From assembly GCA_009774255.1 (NCBI GenBank), contig VSNK01000048.1, positions 1 through 23,210 of the forward strand: a DNA stretch of 23,210 nucleotides, written 5' to 3'. Below are positions 7,923 through 15,061 of this stretch, in pieces (the stretch's first letter is position 1; every line of letters starts with the position of its first letter). The position numbers and the translations under genes are program-made. The stretch is from Faecalicatena sp. Its GTDB lineage: Bacteria; Bacillota; Clostridia; Lachnospirales; Lachnospiraceae. The notes beneath the pieces are model-generated. The model searched no databases. It was given only the letters and a program-made list of their open reading frames with translations, and had not been told where the DNA came from.

Positions 7923-8539
7923 AAAAATTAAACATTGAAAATCCATTTTTTGAATTCATGGGAAGTATTGGTGACGTGATGCTGGTAAACATTCTGTTTC
8001 TTGTTTTTTCCATTCCGATCGTGACCATCGGAGCCTCCTACACGGCGATGTATCACACCTTCCGCGAACTGCGGGAAGGAAAGACCGTGTTCAGAAGTTT
8101 CTTTACCGCATGGAAAGGAACGGTAAAACATACCATGCCCGCATGGCTGTTCCTCCTGCTGACAGGCAGCGTCCTGGTCTTTGACGTCACTTTCCTTGTA
8201 CGGACAGGAAGCAGCGGAATCTGGGGATTTGTGGGGATGGTGACCGGATGCCTTCTTCTTCTGTGGAGTATGGTATTCTGCTATCTGTTTCCGGTTGTGG
8301 CCGACAGTGAAGCGGCCGGCAAAATGAATCTGAAAGGAATGCTGACAAGGAGCCTTTATCTTGCGGTACGCAATCTTCCCTATACTTTGCTGATGGTGAT
8401 TCTGAACAGCATTCCTGCAATCTGTATGCTTTTGGGGGATTTTTATGTGGGAATGATCGTGCCGATCTACCTCATTGCAGGATTCGGGGCAACAGGCTAT
8501 GTGAATTCATTGCTTCTGGAGAGGTGTAAGGATTTGTAA
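7919..8539 (+). CDS. DUF624 (YesL-like) integral membrane protein
   Basis: A 206-residue protein with five hydrophobic segments at about residues 20-42, 78-100, 106-128, 150-172 and 174-197. The N-terminal pattern (NPFFEFMGSIGDVMLVN, then FSIPIVTIGASYTAMYHT) is characteristic of DUF624/YesL proteins. These are found beside carbohydrate ABC transporters in Firmicutes, and their biochemical role is not established. The ATG overlaps the preceding stop (ATGA) and AAAGGAG (7906-7912) gives a strong ribosome binding site. As the last gene of the transporter cluster it probably acts at the membrane with the upstream single-pass protein. No terminator is evident after it. Confidence 0.87.
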   Translation: MKKLNIENPFFEFMGSIGDVMLVNILFLVFSIPIVTIGASYTAMYHTFRELREGKTVFRSFFTAWKGTVKHTMPAWLFLLLTGSVLVFDVTFLVRTGSSGIWGFVGMVTGCLLLLWSMVFCYLFPVVADSEAAGKMNLKGMLTRSLYLAVRNLPYTLLMVILNSIPAICMLLGDFYVGMIVPIYLIAGFGATGYVNSLLLERCKDL

Positions 8540-8559
8540 CAACGAATGCTTTTCGCGGT

Positions 8560-8588
8560 ATGACAAAAATGCATTGATATGATAATAT
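8560..8588 (+). promoter_or_regulatory. Candidate promoter upstream of the phosphohexomutase gene
   Basis: ATGACA (8560-8565) and TAATAT (8583-8588) are 17 nt apart and could form a sigma-A-type promoter. The -10 hexamer lies inside the left copy of the 8-bp duplication flanking the adjacent MITE-like element. If active, the element would be transcribed as part of a leader of about 230 nt. Both boxes are imperfect, so this is tentative. Confidence 0.3.
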
Positions 8589-8742
8589 GAGTTACAGTTC
8601 ACTGGCCAGCCAGCGAACTGTAAGGAATCCGGCCTATTTAAAATTGCCTTACGGCAAGAGGCCGGATTCCAGCCCCAGTACATACTGGCCTGTGACCGTG
8701 CAGCGTGGTGTACGGCCCAGGAGTGAACTGTAACTAATATGA
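8583..8742. mobile_element. MITE-like element with 8-bp target duplication
   Basis: The element proper is 8591-8734 (144 bp). Its ends, GTTACAGTTCACT (8591-8603) and AGTGAACTGTAAC (8722-8734), are perfect inverted repeats. It is flanked by TAATATGA direct repeats (8583-8590 and 8735-8742), a hallmark of transposition. Inside are nested hairpins: TTACAGTTC/GAACTGTAA (8592-8600, 8615-8623) around CTGGC/GCCAG; the perfect 11-bp GGAATCCGGCC/GGCCGGATTCC (8624-8634, 8660-8670) around TTGCC/GGCAA; and CCAGT/ACTGG (8675-8679, 8684-8688). There is no coding capacity. The parental transposase family cannot be assigned from the sequence, though an 8-bp duplication limits the options. Confidence 0.8.
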
Positions 8743-8765
8743 TACAAGCGTCAAAGGGTCATGCG

Positions 8766-8793
8766 TTTCATGCTTGCACGAAAAAGCATGAAA
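8766..8793. repeat. Perfect 10-bp stem-loop upstream of the mutase gene
   Basis: TTTCATGCTT (8766-8775) pairs exactly with AAGCATGAAA (8784-8793) over an 8-nt loop. It lies 16 nt before the AAGGAGG ribosome binding site. No T-run follows on either strand, so it is not a terminator. It may be an operator-like palindrome or a leader RNA hairpin. Confidence 0.4.
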
Positions 8794-8824
8794 ATAGTCA
8801 ATGTAAATGAAGGAGGATTTGAAT

Positions 8825-10549
8825 ATGGATGCAAGAAAAACCTATGAATTCTGGCTGGCAGATTCGTATTTTGATGAGGATACAAAGGCGGAGCTGCGGG
8901 GAATTGCGGAGGATGCCAGTGAGATTGAGGAACGGTTCTACCGTGATCTGGAGTTTGGCACCGGCGGTTTGCGGGGCATCATCGGGGCAGGCACGAACCG
9001 GATGAACATTTACACCGTCCGCAAAGCGACTCAGGGGCTTGCCAACTTTATTTTAAAGGAAAACGCGCAGGAAAAGGGTGTTGCCATTGCCTTTGATTCC
9101 CGCAATATGTCGCCGGAGTTTGCGGAGGAAGCAGCGCTCTGCCTTGCGGCGAATGGAATCAAAGCGTACATCTTTCCTTCTTTGCGTCCCACGCCGATGC
9201 TGTCCTTTGCCCTGCGGGAGCTGGGCTGTACGGCCGGAATTGTAGTGACGGCCAGCCACAATCCGCCGGAATACAATGGTTACAAGGTCTACTGGGAGGA
9301 CGGCGCGCAGATTACATTTCCGAAGGATAAAGAGATCATCGGAGAAGTCAATGCGATCACAGATTATGGACAGGTAAAGACGATGGATTTAGAGGCGGCG
9401 AAGGCAGCAGGTCTTTATCAGGTCATCGGTCGGGACATGGATGATAAATACATGGCAGCATTGGAAAAGCTGGCGATTCATCCGGAAATTATGAAGGAAG
9501 AGGGAAAGAACTTGAAGATTGTCTATACTCCCCTTCATGGAACCGGCAATCTCCCGGTGAGACGTGTGCTGGAAGAACTGGGTTTTGCCAACGTATATGT
9601 GGTTGAGGAGCAGGCACTGCCGGATGGCAATTTTCCGACTGTTTCGTACCCAAATCCGGAGGACAAGAACGCATTTGCGCTGGCATTGAAGCTGGCAAAA
9701 GAGGTGGATGCGGATATTGTGCTGGCCACAGACCCGGACGCGGACCGGCTCGGAGTCTATGCAAAGGACAGCCGAACCGGAGAGTATATGAGCTTTACGG
9801 GAAATATGTCCGGAATGTTGATTCTGGAATATATTTTATCTCAGAGAAAGGCTTTGGGCACCCTGCCGGAAAATGGAGCCGTAGTGACTACGATCGTGTC
9901 CGGAAAAATGGCGGGAGAAATTACAAAAGCCTATGATGTAGACCTGATCGAGACATTGACAGGTTTTAAATATATCGGAGAGCAGATCAAGTTTTTCGAA
10001 CAGAACCTTGACCATGAATATGTATTTGGATATGAAGAAAGCTACGGCTGCCTGGTCGGGACACACGCCCGGGACAAGGACGCGGTGGTAGCGGTGATGG
10101 CGCTCTGTGAAGTGGCGGCATTCTGCAGACACCAGGGAATGACCCTGTGTGATAAGATGAAGGAGCTGTTCGAAACTTACGGATATTACAAGGAAGGATT
10201 GTGTACCGTGACGCTGAAAGGGCAGGACGGGGCAAAGAAGATTGCGTCCATGATGGAAGGAATCCGCGGCAATGTTCCGAAGACCGTAGGCGGGCTTGCC
10301 GTGACCCGGTTCCGGGATTATAAAGAGGATGTGCTTCTGGATTGTATCAATGGAACGAAGAACGCCACCGGGCTTCCACGCTCCAATGTGCTGTATTTTG
10401 AACTGGAGGGCGGAGCATGGTGCTGTATCCGTCCGTCCGGGACGGAGCCGAAGATCAAATTCTATATCGGCGTGAAGGGAACGGATGAAGAAAGCGCGGA
10501 GAAGAAGCTGGCGGAATTAACGGAAAGCGTGAAGGGGCTGGCAGAATAG
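8825..10549 (+). CDS. Alpha-D-phosphohexomutase (phosphoglucomutase/phosphomannomutase)
   Basis: This enzyme moves phosphate between C1 and C6 of hexoses. Here it should convert mannose-1-phosphate from the GH130 enzymes to mannose-6-phosphate, and probably also Glc-1-P to Glc-6-P. All four family signatures are present: the phosphoserine loop TASHNP (Ser144), the metal-binding loop DPDADR (303-308), the sugar-binding loop GYEESYG (402-408) and the phosphate-binding loop RPSGTEPK (536-543). At 574 residues it belongs to the long PgcA/PGM2-like group rather than the shorter ManB or GlmM groups. The ATG at 8825 is chosen because AAGGAGG (8810-8816) is 8 nt upstream; an ATG at 8807 precedes that site. 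The gene is followed after 77 nt by the isomerase-kinase fusion. Confidence 0.92.
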   Translation: MDARKTYEFWLADSYFDEDTKAELRGIAEDASEIEERFYRDLEFGTGGLRGIIGAGTNRMNIYTVRKATQGLANFILKENAQEKGVAIAFDSRNMSPEFAEEAALCLAANGIKAYIFPSLRPTPMLSFALRELGCTAGIVVTASHNPPEYNGYKVYWEDGAQITFPKDKEIIGEVNAITDYGQVKTMDLEAAKAAGLYQVIGRDMDDKYMAALEKLAIHPEIMKEEGKNLKIVYTPLHGTGNLPVRRVLEELGFANVYVVEEQALPDGNFPTVSYPNPEDKNAFALALKLAKEVDADIVLATDPDADRLGVYAKDSRTGEYMSFTGNMSGMLILEYILSQRKALGTLPENGAVVTTIVSGKMAGEITKAYDVDLIETLTGFKYIGEQIKFFEQNLDHEYVFGYEESYGCLVGTHARDKDAVVAVMALCEVAAFCRHQGMTLCDKMKELFETYGYYKEGLCTVTLKGQDGAKKIASMMEGIRGNVPKTVGGLAVTRFRDYKEDVLLDCINGTKNATGLPRSNVLYFELEGGAWCCIRPSGTEPKIKFYIGVKGTDEESAEKKLAELTESVKGLAE

Positions 10550-10626
10550 CATGTCAGCAGACGCGGACAACCGCATGGGGAATGACGAAGTTTTGCGGCT
10601 GCGGCCGGCGAACAAGGAGATCAGCT

Positions 10627-12474
10627 ATGAGCATTTTAAAATTAAAACCAAGTTGTAAGGATTACCTCTGGGGCGGACACCGTCTTGTAGAGGAATATGG
10701 AAAAGACTATGAGGGCGACGTGTTGGCAGAGACGTGGGAATTGTCCTGTCATCCTGACGGACCGTCCGTGATCGATAACGGAGAATACGCCGGAAAAACT
10801 TTGCAGCAGTATATTGAGGAAAAGGGAAAGGAAGTTCTTGGGACACATTGCAGGCGCTTTCGAGATTTCCCGATTCTGACAAAATTTATCGACGCAAAGG
10901 ACAACCTCTCGATCCAGGTTCATCCGGACAACCGGTATGCGCTGAAAAATGAGGGGCAGTATGGAAAGACAGAAATGTGGTACGTGATGGATGCCGGGAA
11001 AGAGGCATTTCTGTACTATGGTTTTAAAACGGAAATCAGCAAGGAAGAATTTTCCAGGCGGATACGGGAGGATACCCTTCTGGAGGTGCTCAACGCCGTG
11101 CCTGTGCAAAAAGGGGATGTGCTGTTTATCGAGTCCGGTACCATCCATGCTATCGGAAAGGATATTCTGATCGCGGAGATCCAGCAGAATTCAAATGTCA
11201 CCTACCGGGTATACGATTATGGCCGGGTGGGAAAGGATGGAAAGAAGCGCGACCTGCATATCGAGAAGGCCCTGGCTGTGACCAGCCGGGTGCCCATCGT
11301 CAGGGACAAGAGCAGCTATCCCCATGTTGCGGACTGCGATTATTTTACCGTAGACAAGCTGAATCTGGATGGAAATGTCATGAAGAAAATGGAAGGAACT
11401 GTTTCCGAGGCTTCCTTTGCAAGTATCCTGATGCTGGACGGAAGCGGCACGATATCCAGCCAGGGGGAGACGGTGGAATACCGAAAAGGGGACAGCTTCT
11501 TTTTGTCCGCAGGCAGCGGAGCCTATCAGATCGAAGGCTCCTGTGACGCGCTGATCACCACGATCCGCGAGAAAGCGGCTCCGGTGCGGATCGGGATTGA
11601 CATCGGCGGAACCGAGACGAAGATCGGGCTGGTAGATATCCACCAGAAGCTGATCACCCAGACATCGTTGCCTACCGGGCCGGAACGTCCGGCAGAAGAA
11701 ATTATCCGGGAAATCGGGGAAAAGGCGCTGGTACTTCTGGATAGCCAGGGCATTGCCATGGATCAGTGCGTAGGTGTCGGAATCGGCGTGCCGGGAACTG
11801 TCGTCCGGAAAACAGGTATGGTGCGCTATTCCAACAATATCCGCTGGGAAAACGTACCTCTCGCGAAGGAAATGGGAAAGTATCTTCCTGTTCCGGTGCA
11901 GGTTGCCAATGACGCGGACTGCGCGGCTCTCGGAGAGGCTTGCGCGGGAGCCGGAAAAGAATGCCAGGATGTGGTGATGTTAACATTGGGAACCGGAGTA
12001 GGCAGCGGAATGATTCTGGACGGAGAGATTTACGAAGGAAAAGGCGGCAGCGAATTCGGCCATATGGTGATCATAGAAAACGGAGAACCCTGTACCTGCG
12101 GGCGCAAAGGATGTCTGGAAGCCTATGCTTCCGCTACCGCTCTGAAGCGGGACGCAAAGCGCGCGTCAGGCATCGAACGCACGCCGGAGGAAATCTTCCG
12201 GGCGGCGGCAGAAGGAGACGCGCAGATGCAGGAAGTGGTAGAGGTATATATCCGCAGGCTGGGGATTGGGATTGTCAATATTGTAAATATCTTCCGCCCC
12301 CAGCTCGTGCTTCTGGGCGGCGGGATATCCGGACAGGGGGAGACACTTCTCGCACCCCTCCGGGAAATGATGAGTGAAGGCTGCTTCGGCGGAGAAAAAG
12401 GGGAACTGCCGGAGATTGAGATCGCCGCGCTTGGCAATGAGGCGGGGATGATCGGAGCTGCGAGTTTGATATGA
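10627..12474 (+). CDS. Fused mannose-6-phosphate isomerase and ROK-family sugar kinase
   Basis: A 615-residue two-domain enzyme. Residues 1-315 are a class I/ManA-type mannose-6-phosphate isomerase: SIQVHPDN (Gln97, His99), KTEMWYV (Glu116) and GTIHAIG (His174) supply the metal ligands, and NSNVTYRVYDYGR follows. Residues 320-615 are a complete ROK kinase: DIGGTETK (325-332, ATP phosphate loop), VANDADCAALGE (catalytic Asp429), LGTGVGSG, EFGHM (His479) and the zinc motif CTCGRKGCLE (Cys489, 491, 496). The two join with almost no linker. Man-6-P to Fru-6-P and phosphorylation of free glucose, mannose or fructose would be coupled in one polypeptide. Kinase specificity is not readable. The ATG at 10627 has AAGGAGA at 10614-10620; a GTG at codon 320 could in principle start the kinase alone. 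Confidence 0.93.
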   Translation: MSILKLKPSCKDYLWGGHRLVEEYGKDYEGDVLAETWELSCHPDGPSVIDNGEYAGKTLQQYIEEKGKEVLGTHCRRFRDFPILTKFIDAKDNLSIQVHPDNRYALKNEGQYGKTEMWYVMDAGKEAFLYYGFKTEISKEEFSRRIREDTLLEVLNAVPVQKGDVLFIESGTIHAIGKDILIAEIQQNSNVTYRVYDYGRVGKDGKKRDLHIEKALAVTSRVPIVRDKSSYPHVADCDYFTVDKLNLDGNVMKKMEGTVSEASFASILMLDGSGTISSQGETVEYRKGDSFFLSAGSGAYQIEGSCDALITTIREKAAPVRIGIDIGGTETKIGLVDIHQKLITQTSLPTGPERPAEEIIREIGEKALVLLDSQGIAMDQCVGVGIGVPGTVVRKTGMVRYSNNIRWENVPLAKEMGKYLPVPVQVANDADCAALGEACAGAGKECQDVVMLTLGTGVGSGMILDGEIYEGKGGSEFGHMVIIENGEPCTCGRKGCLEAYASATALKRDAKRASGIERTPEEIFRAAAEGDAQMQEVVEVYIRRLGIGIVNIVNIFRPQLVLLGGGISGQGETLLAPLREMMSEGCFGGEKGELPEIEIAALGNEAGMIGAASLI

Positions 12475-12503
12475 AATGACTGTGAAGAAACCGGAAATGA
12501 ATC

Positions 12504-12531
12504 TTGCAAATAAAAATGCATATGTTATAAT
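12504..12531 (+). promoter_or_regulatory. Promoter of the alpha-galactosidase gene
   Basis: TTGCAA (12504-12509) and a perfect TATAAT (12526-12531) are separated by 16 nt. A TG at 12523-12524 makes an extended -10 element. It lies 30 nt after the kinase fusion stop codon and would give a leader of about 100 nt for the alpha-galactosidase gene. Confidence 0.65.
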
Positions 12532-12578
12532 GCCAATAGGTAAAAGGCTGCAAATACCCATAGCGGACAAAAAGGCAC

Positions 12579-12614
12579 CCCCCGGAAGCACTGGGAATAC
12601 TTTCGGGGGATTTT
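12579..12614 (+). terminator. Terminator- or attenuator-like hairpin in the alpha-galactosidase leader
   Basis: CCCCCGGAAG (12579-12588) pairs with CTTTCGGGGG (12600-12609) as a 10-bp GC-rich stem with one G-T pair and an 11-nt loop. GATTTT (12609-12614) follows. It lies between the promoter at 12504-12531 and the start codon at 12642. It could end read-through from upstream, attenuate the gene's own transcript, or both. The short T-run makes full termination doubtful. Confidence 0.5.
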
Positions 12615-12641
12615 CACGTTTAAGACATGGAGGAAGAATTT

Positions 12642-14834
12642 ATGAGTATCACATTTGACAAGGATTCTAACATTTTTCAACTGAATACAAAGACGACAAG
12701 TTATCTGATCGGCATCGCGGATGGGAAATACGTGGGTCATATTTACTATGGAAAAAAGCTGAATAACTGCCAGGGCGGGTATGCTCTGCTGCGGACGGAG
12801 GAAAAGCCGTTTGTGCCGTCGCAAAACGAAAGGGAAAAAGCGGCGTTCGCGGATACATTTCCTTATGAATATTCCACCCACGGAATTGGGGATTATCGGG
12901 AAAGCTGTCTGTCCGTACGCACAGCACAGGGATACCGGGCATGCGAACCGGTATTCAAGAGCTACCGGATCTTTGATGGAAAGCCGCATCTTCCGGGCCT
13001 TCCGGCCACATTTGCCAGGGACGGGGACTGGGCGCAGACGTTGGAGATCATCTGCGAGGATGCATGTATCGGCCTGCAGGCAATCCTGCGCTACAGTGTA
13101 TTTGCGGACGCAGACGCGATTATCCGCAGCGTAGAACTGATCAACAGCGGTACGGAGCCTTTGTATCTGGAAAAGGCGCTCAGCGCCTGTATCGATCTGG
13201 ATGATGAGTCTTTTGAAATGCTTACTCTGACCGGTTCCTGGGCAAGAGAACGGCATATGACAAGATGTCCGGTGACCTTTGGAAAGCATGCTGCCTCTTC
13301 CATACGAGGATGCTCCAGTCATCAGGAACATCCGTTTATGGCCCTGATGACGCCGGGAACGACCCAGGACATGGGAGAAGTGTATGCCATGCATTTTGTA
13401 TATTCCGGCAATTTCCTGGCGCTCTGCCAGAAGAGCCAATATGATTCCGTACGCATGGTGATGGGGATTCATCCGGAGGATTTTGAGTGGAAATTAGAGA
13501 GTGGAGAGTCTTTCCAGACACCGGAAGTTGTGTGTGTATATTCCGATCAGGGGCTGGGAAAAATGAGCCGGACCCTGCACGACCTGTACCGGGGACATCT
13601 GATCCGCAGCCCCTACCTGCACAAAAAACGCCCTGTGCTGATCAATAACTGGGAGGCGACGTATTTTGATTTTAATACGGACAAACTGGTAGAAATCGCG
13701 AAAGACGCAAAGGAAGCAGGCATTGAAATGCTGGTTATGGATGACGGCTGGTTCGGGCACAGAAATCTGGACAACAGCTCTCTGGGAGACTGGACGGTCA
13801 ATGAGGAAAAGCTTCCGGGCGGTCTGCCGGCACTGGTGAAACAGGTCAAAGAGGAAGGTCTGTCCTTTGGCATCTGGTTCGAGCCGGAAATGGTCTCGCC
13901 GGATTCCGACCTGTACCGTGAACATCCGGACTGGGCGATTCAGATTCCGGGGAGGACGCCGACCCAGAGCCGTGCCCAGTACGTGCTGGATCTGTCCAGG
14001 CCGGAGGTGGTGGATTATGTCTATGAGAGCGTGGCAAATATCCTGCGCAGCGCGGACATTTCCTATGTGAAGTGGGATATGAACCGGCAGTTTACGGATC
14101 TGGGAAGCGCGAAACTCCCTCCGGAGCGTCAGGGTGAGCTTGCGCATCGCTACATTCTGGGTGTATATGAGCTGCAGGAACGCCTGGTCACGGAATTCCC
14201 TGATCTCCTTCTGGAAAACTGCGCCAGCGGAGGAGGACGCTTTGACCCTGGAATGCTCTATTACAGTCCTCAGATCTGGTGCTCCGACGATACGGATGCC
14301 GTGGAGCGGCTTGCGATCCAGGAAGGGACGGCGCTGCTGTATCCCCTGTCCTGCATGGGCGCTCATGTCAGCGACTGCCCGAACCACATCGTGGGGCGCA
14401 ATACGCCGTTTGAGACAAGAGGGCATGTAGCGCTGGACGGAACCTTCGGATATGAGCTGGATATCACGAAGCTTACCGCAGAAGAAAAAGAAAAAATCAA
14501 AAAGCAGATCGAACTGTATCACAGATATGATCACCTTGTACGGGAAGGTGCGTATTACCGGATCGCTTCCTGGCAGGAAAATCATCTGTATGACTGCTGG
14601 GAGGTGGCTGCAAAGGATCAGAGCGAAGCCGTGGTGACCTATGTGCAGGTATTGGCAGGGGCGGGCATGCGAAGCCGGAAGCTTCGCCTCAGAGGACTGG
14701 ATGAAGGAGCCCTGTACAGACTGGAAGGCACGGAAAAAGTATACGGCGGACAGATGCTGATGTACGGCGGAGTGCTGGCGGAAGCACAGGAAGGAGATTA
14801 TGTCAGCAGGGTGATGCATTTTGTGAGAGTGTGA
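12642..14834 (+). CDS. GH36 alpha-galactosidase
   Basis: A 730-residue cytoplasmic enzyme (no signal peptide) of the usual length for bacterial GH36 alpha-galactosidases (EC 3.2.1.22). It has an N-terminal beta-supersandwich (about 1-325), a (beta/alpha)8 catalytic barrel (about 330-640) and a C-terminal beta domain. Motifs are NNWEATYFDF (335-344), MDDGWFG (366-372), YVKWDMNR with Asp479 as nucleophile, LLENCASGGGRFD, and CSDDTDAVERL (547-557) carrying the acid/base Asp. In this setting it would remove alpha-1,6-galactose from imported galactomannooligosaccharides so that the phosphorylases can act; raffinose-type sugars are an alternative substrate. GGAGGAAG (12629-12636) supports the ATG at 12642 over the ATG at 12627, which overlaps that site. 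It has its own promoter. Confidence 0.93.
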   Translation: MSITFDKDSNIFQLNTKTTSYLIGIADGKYVGHIYYGKKLNNCQGGYALLRTEEKPFVPSQNEREKAAFADTFPYEYSTHGIGDYRESCLSVRTAQGYRACEPVFKSYRIFDGKPHLPGLPATFARDGDWAQTLEIICEDACIGLQAILRYSVFADADAIIRSVELINSGTEPLYLEKALSACIDLDDESFEMLTLTGSWARERHMTRCPVTFGKHAASSIRGCSSHQEHPFMALMTPGTTQDMGEVYAMHFVYSGNFLALCQKSQYDSVRMVMGIHPEDFEWKLESGESFQTPEVVCVYSDQGLGKMSRTLHDLYRGHLIRSPYLHKKRPVLINNWEATYFDFNTDKLVEIAKDAKEAGIEMLVMDDGWFGHRNLDNSSLGDWTVNEEKLPGGLPALVKQVKEEGLSFGIWFEPEMVSPDSDLYREHPDWAIQIPGRTPTQSRAQYVLDLSRPEVVDYVYESVANILRSADISYVKWDMNRQFTDLGSAKLPPERQGELAHRYILGVYELQERLVTEFPDLLLENCASGGGRFDPGMLYYSPQIWCSDDTDAVERLAIQEGTALLYPLSCMGAHVSDCPNHIVGRNTPFETRGHVALDGTFGYELDITKLTAEEKEKIKKQIELYHRYDHLVREGAYYRIASWQENHLYDCWEVAAKDQSEAVVTYVQVLAGAGMRSRKLRLRGLDEGALYRLEGTEKVYGGQMLMYGGVLAEAQEGDYVSRVMHFVRV

Positions 14835-14915
14835 TTTCCTGACAGGGCAATCTGTGTTATATCTATGCATGGGAAACCATGGAGCCAAAGGCGGCTTTGC
14901 CCTTCGTGTATTTTG

Positions 14916-14938
14916 CGGAGGGTTCATGCAGCCCTCCG
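14916..14938 (+). promoter_or_regulatory. Hairpin that can also pair with a downstream Shine-Dalgarno
   Basis: CGGAGGG (14916-14922) pairs with CCCTCCG (14932-14938) over a 9-nt loop. The same CCCTCC (14932-14937) is complementary to the GGAGGG ribosome binding site at 14950-14955. Two exclusive pairings are therefore possible, one exposing and one hiding the start of the small open frame at 14963. Confidence 0.45.
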
Positions 14939-14962
14939 GACGAAAGAAAGGAGGGCGATGCA

Positions 14963-14998
14963 ATGTATGTTACATATCAGGATTTAATCCCATGTTGA
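14963..14998 (+). pseudogene. Possible remnant of a small holin-like toxin gene
   Basis: Behind a very strong ribosome binding site (AAAGGAGGG, 14947-14955, 7 nt spacing) an ATG opens a frame MYVTYQDLIPC that stops after 11 codons. The beginning resembles the N-terminus of small holin-like (Hol_Tox-type) toxic peptides of Firmicutes, which usually start M-x-V-T-Y-x-D-L-I and continue into a single membrane helix. Here the helix is absent, so the gene appears cut off after codon 9. The similarity rests on nine residues only and on memory of the family, so the identity is tentative. It could instead be a translated leader peptide. Confidence 0.4.
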
Positions 14999-15023
14999 TT
15001 TCAAGAAGTTATTTTGGTAAAAT
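14995..15023 (+). promoter_or_regulatory. Candidate promoter of the rhamnosidase gene
   Basis: TTGATT (14995-15000) and TAAAAT (15018-15023) are spaced by exactly 17 nt, ending 38 nt before the ATG at 15062. This is a reasonable sigma-A-type promoter and would make the rhamnosidase gene separately transcribed. Confidence 0.5.
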
Positions 15024-15061
15024 CAGATAATATAAAGAAAGTATGGAAGGAATTACCAATT

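Noticed and set aside
13494..14963. 489-residue minus-strand open frame opposite the alpha-galactosidase gene
   Set aside because: Its composition (His/Pro/Arg/Gln-rich) is typical of an antisense shadow, and the plus-strand gene has all GH36 motifs.
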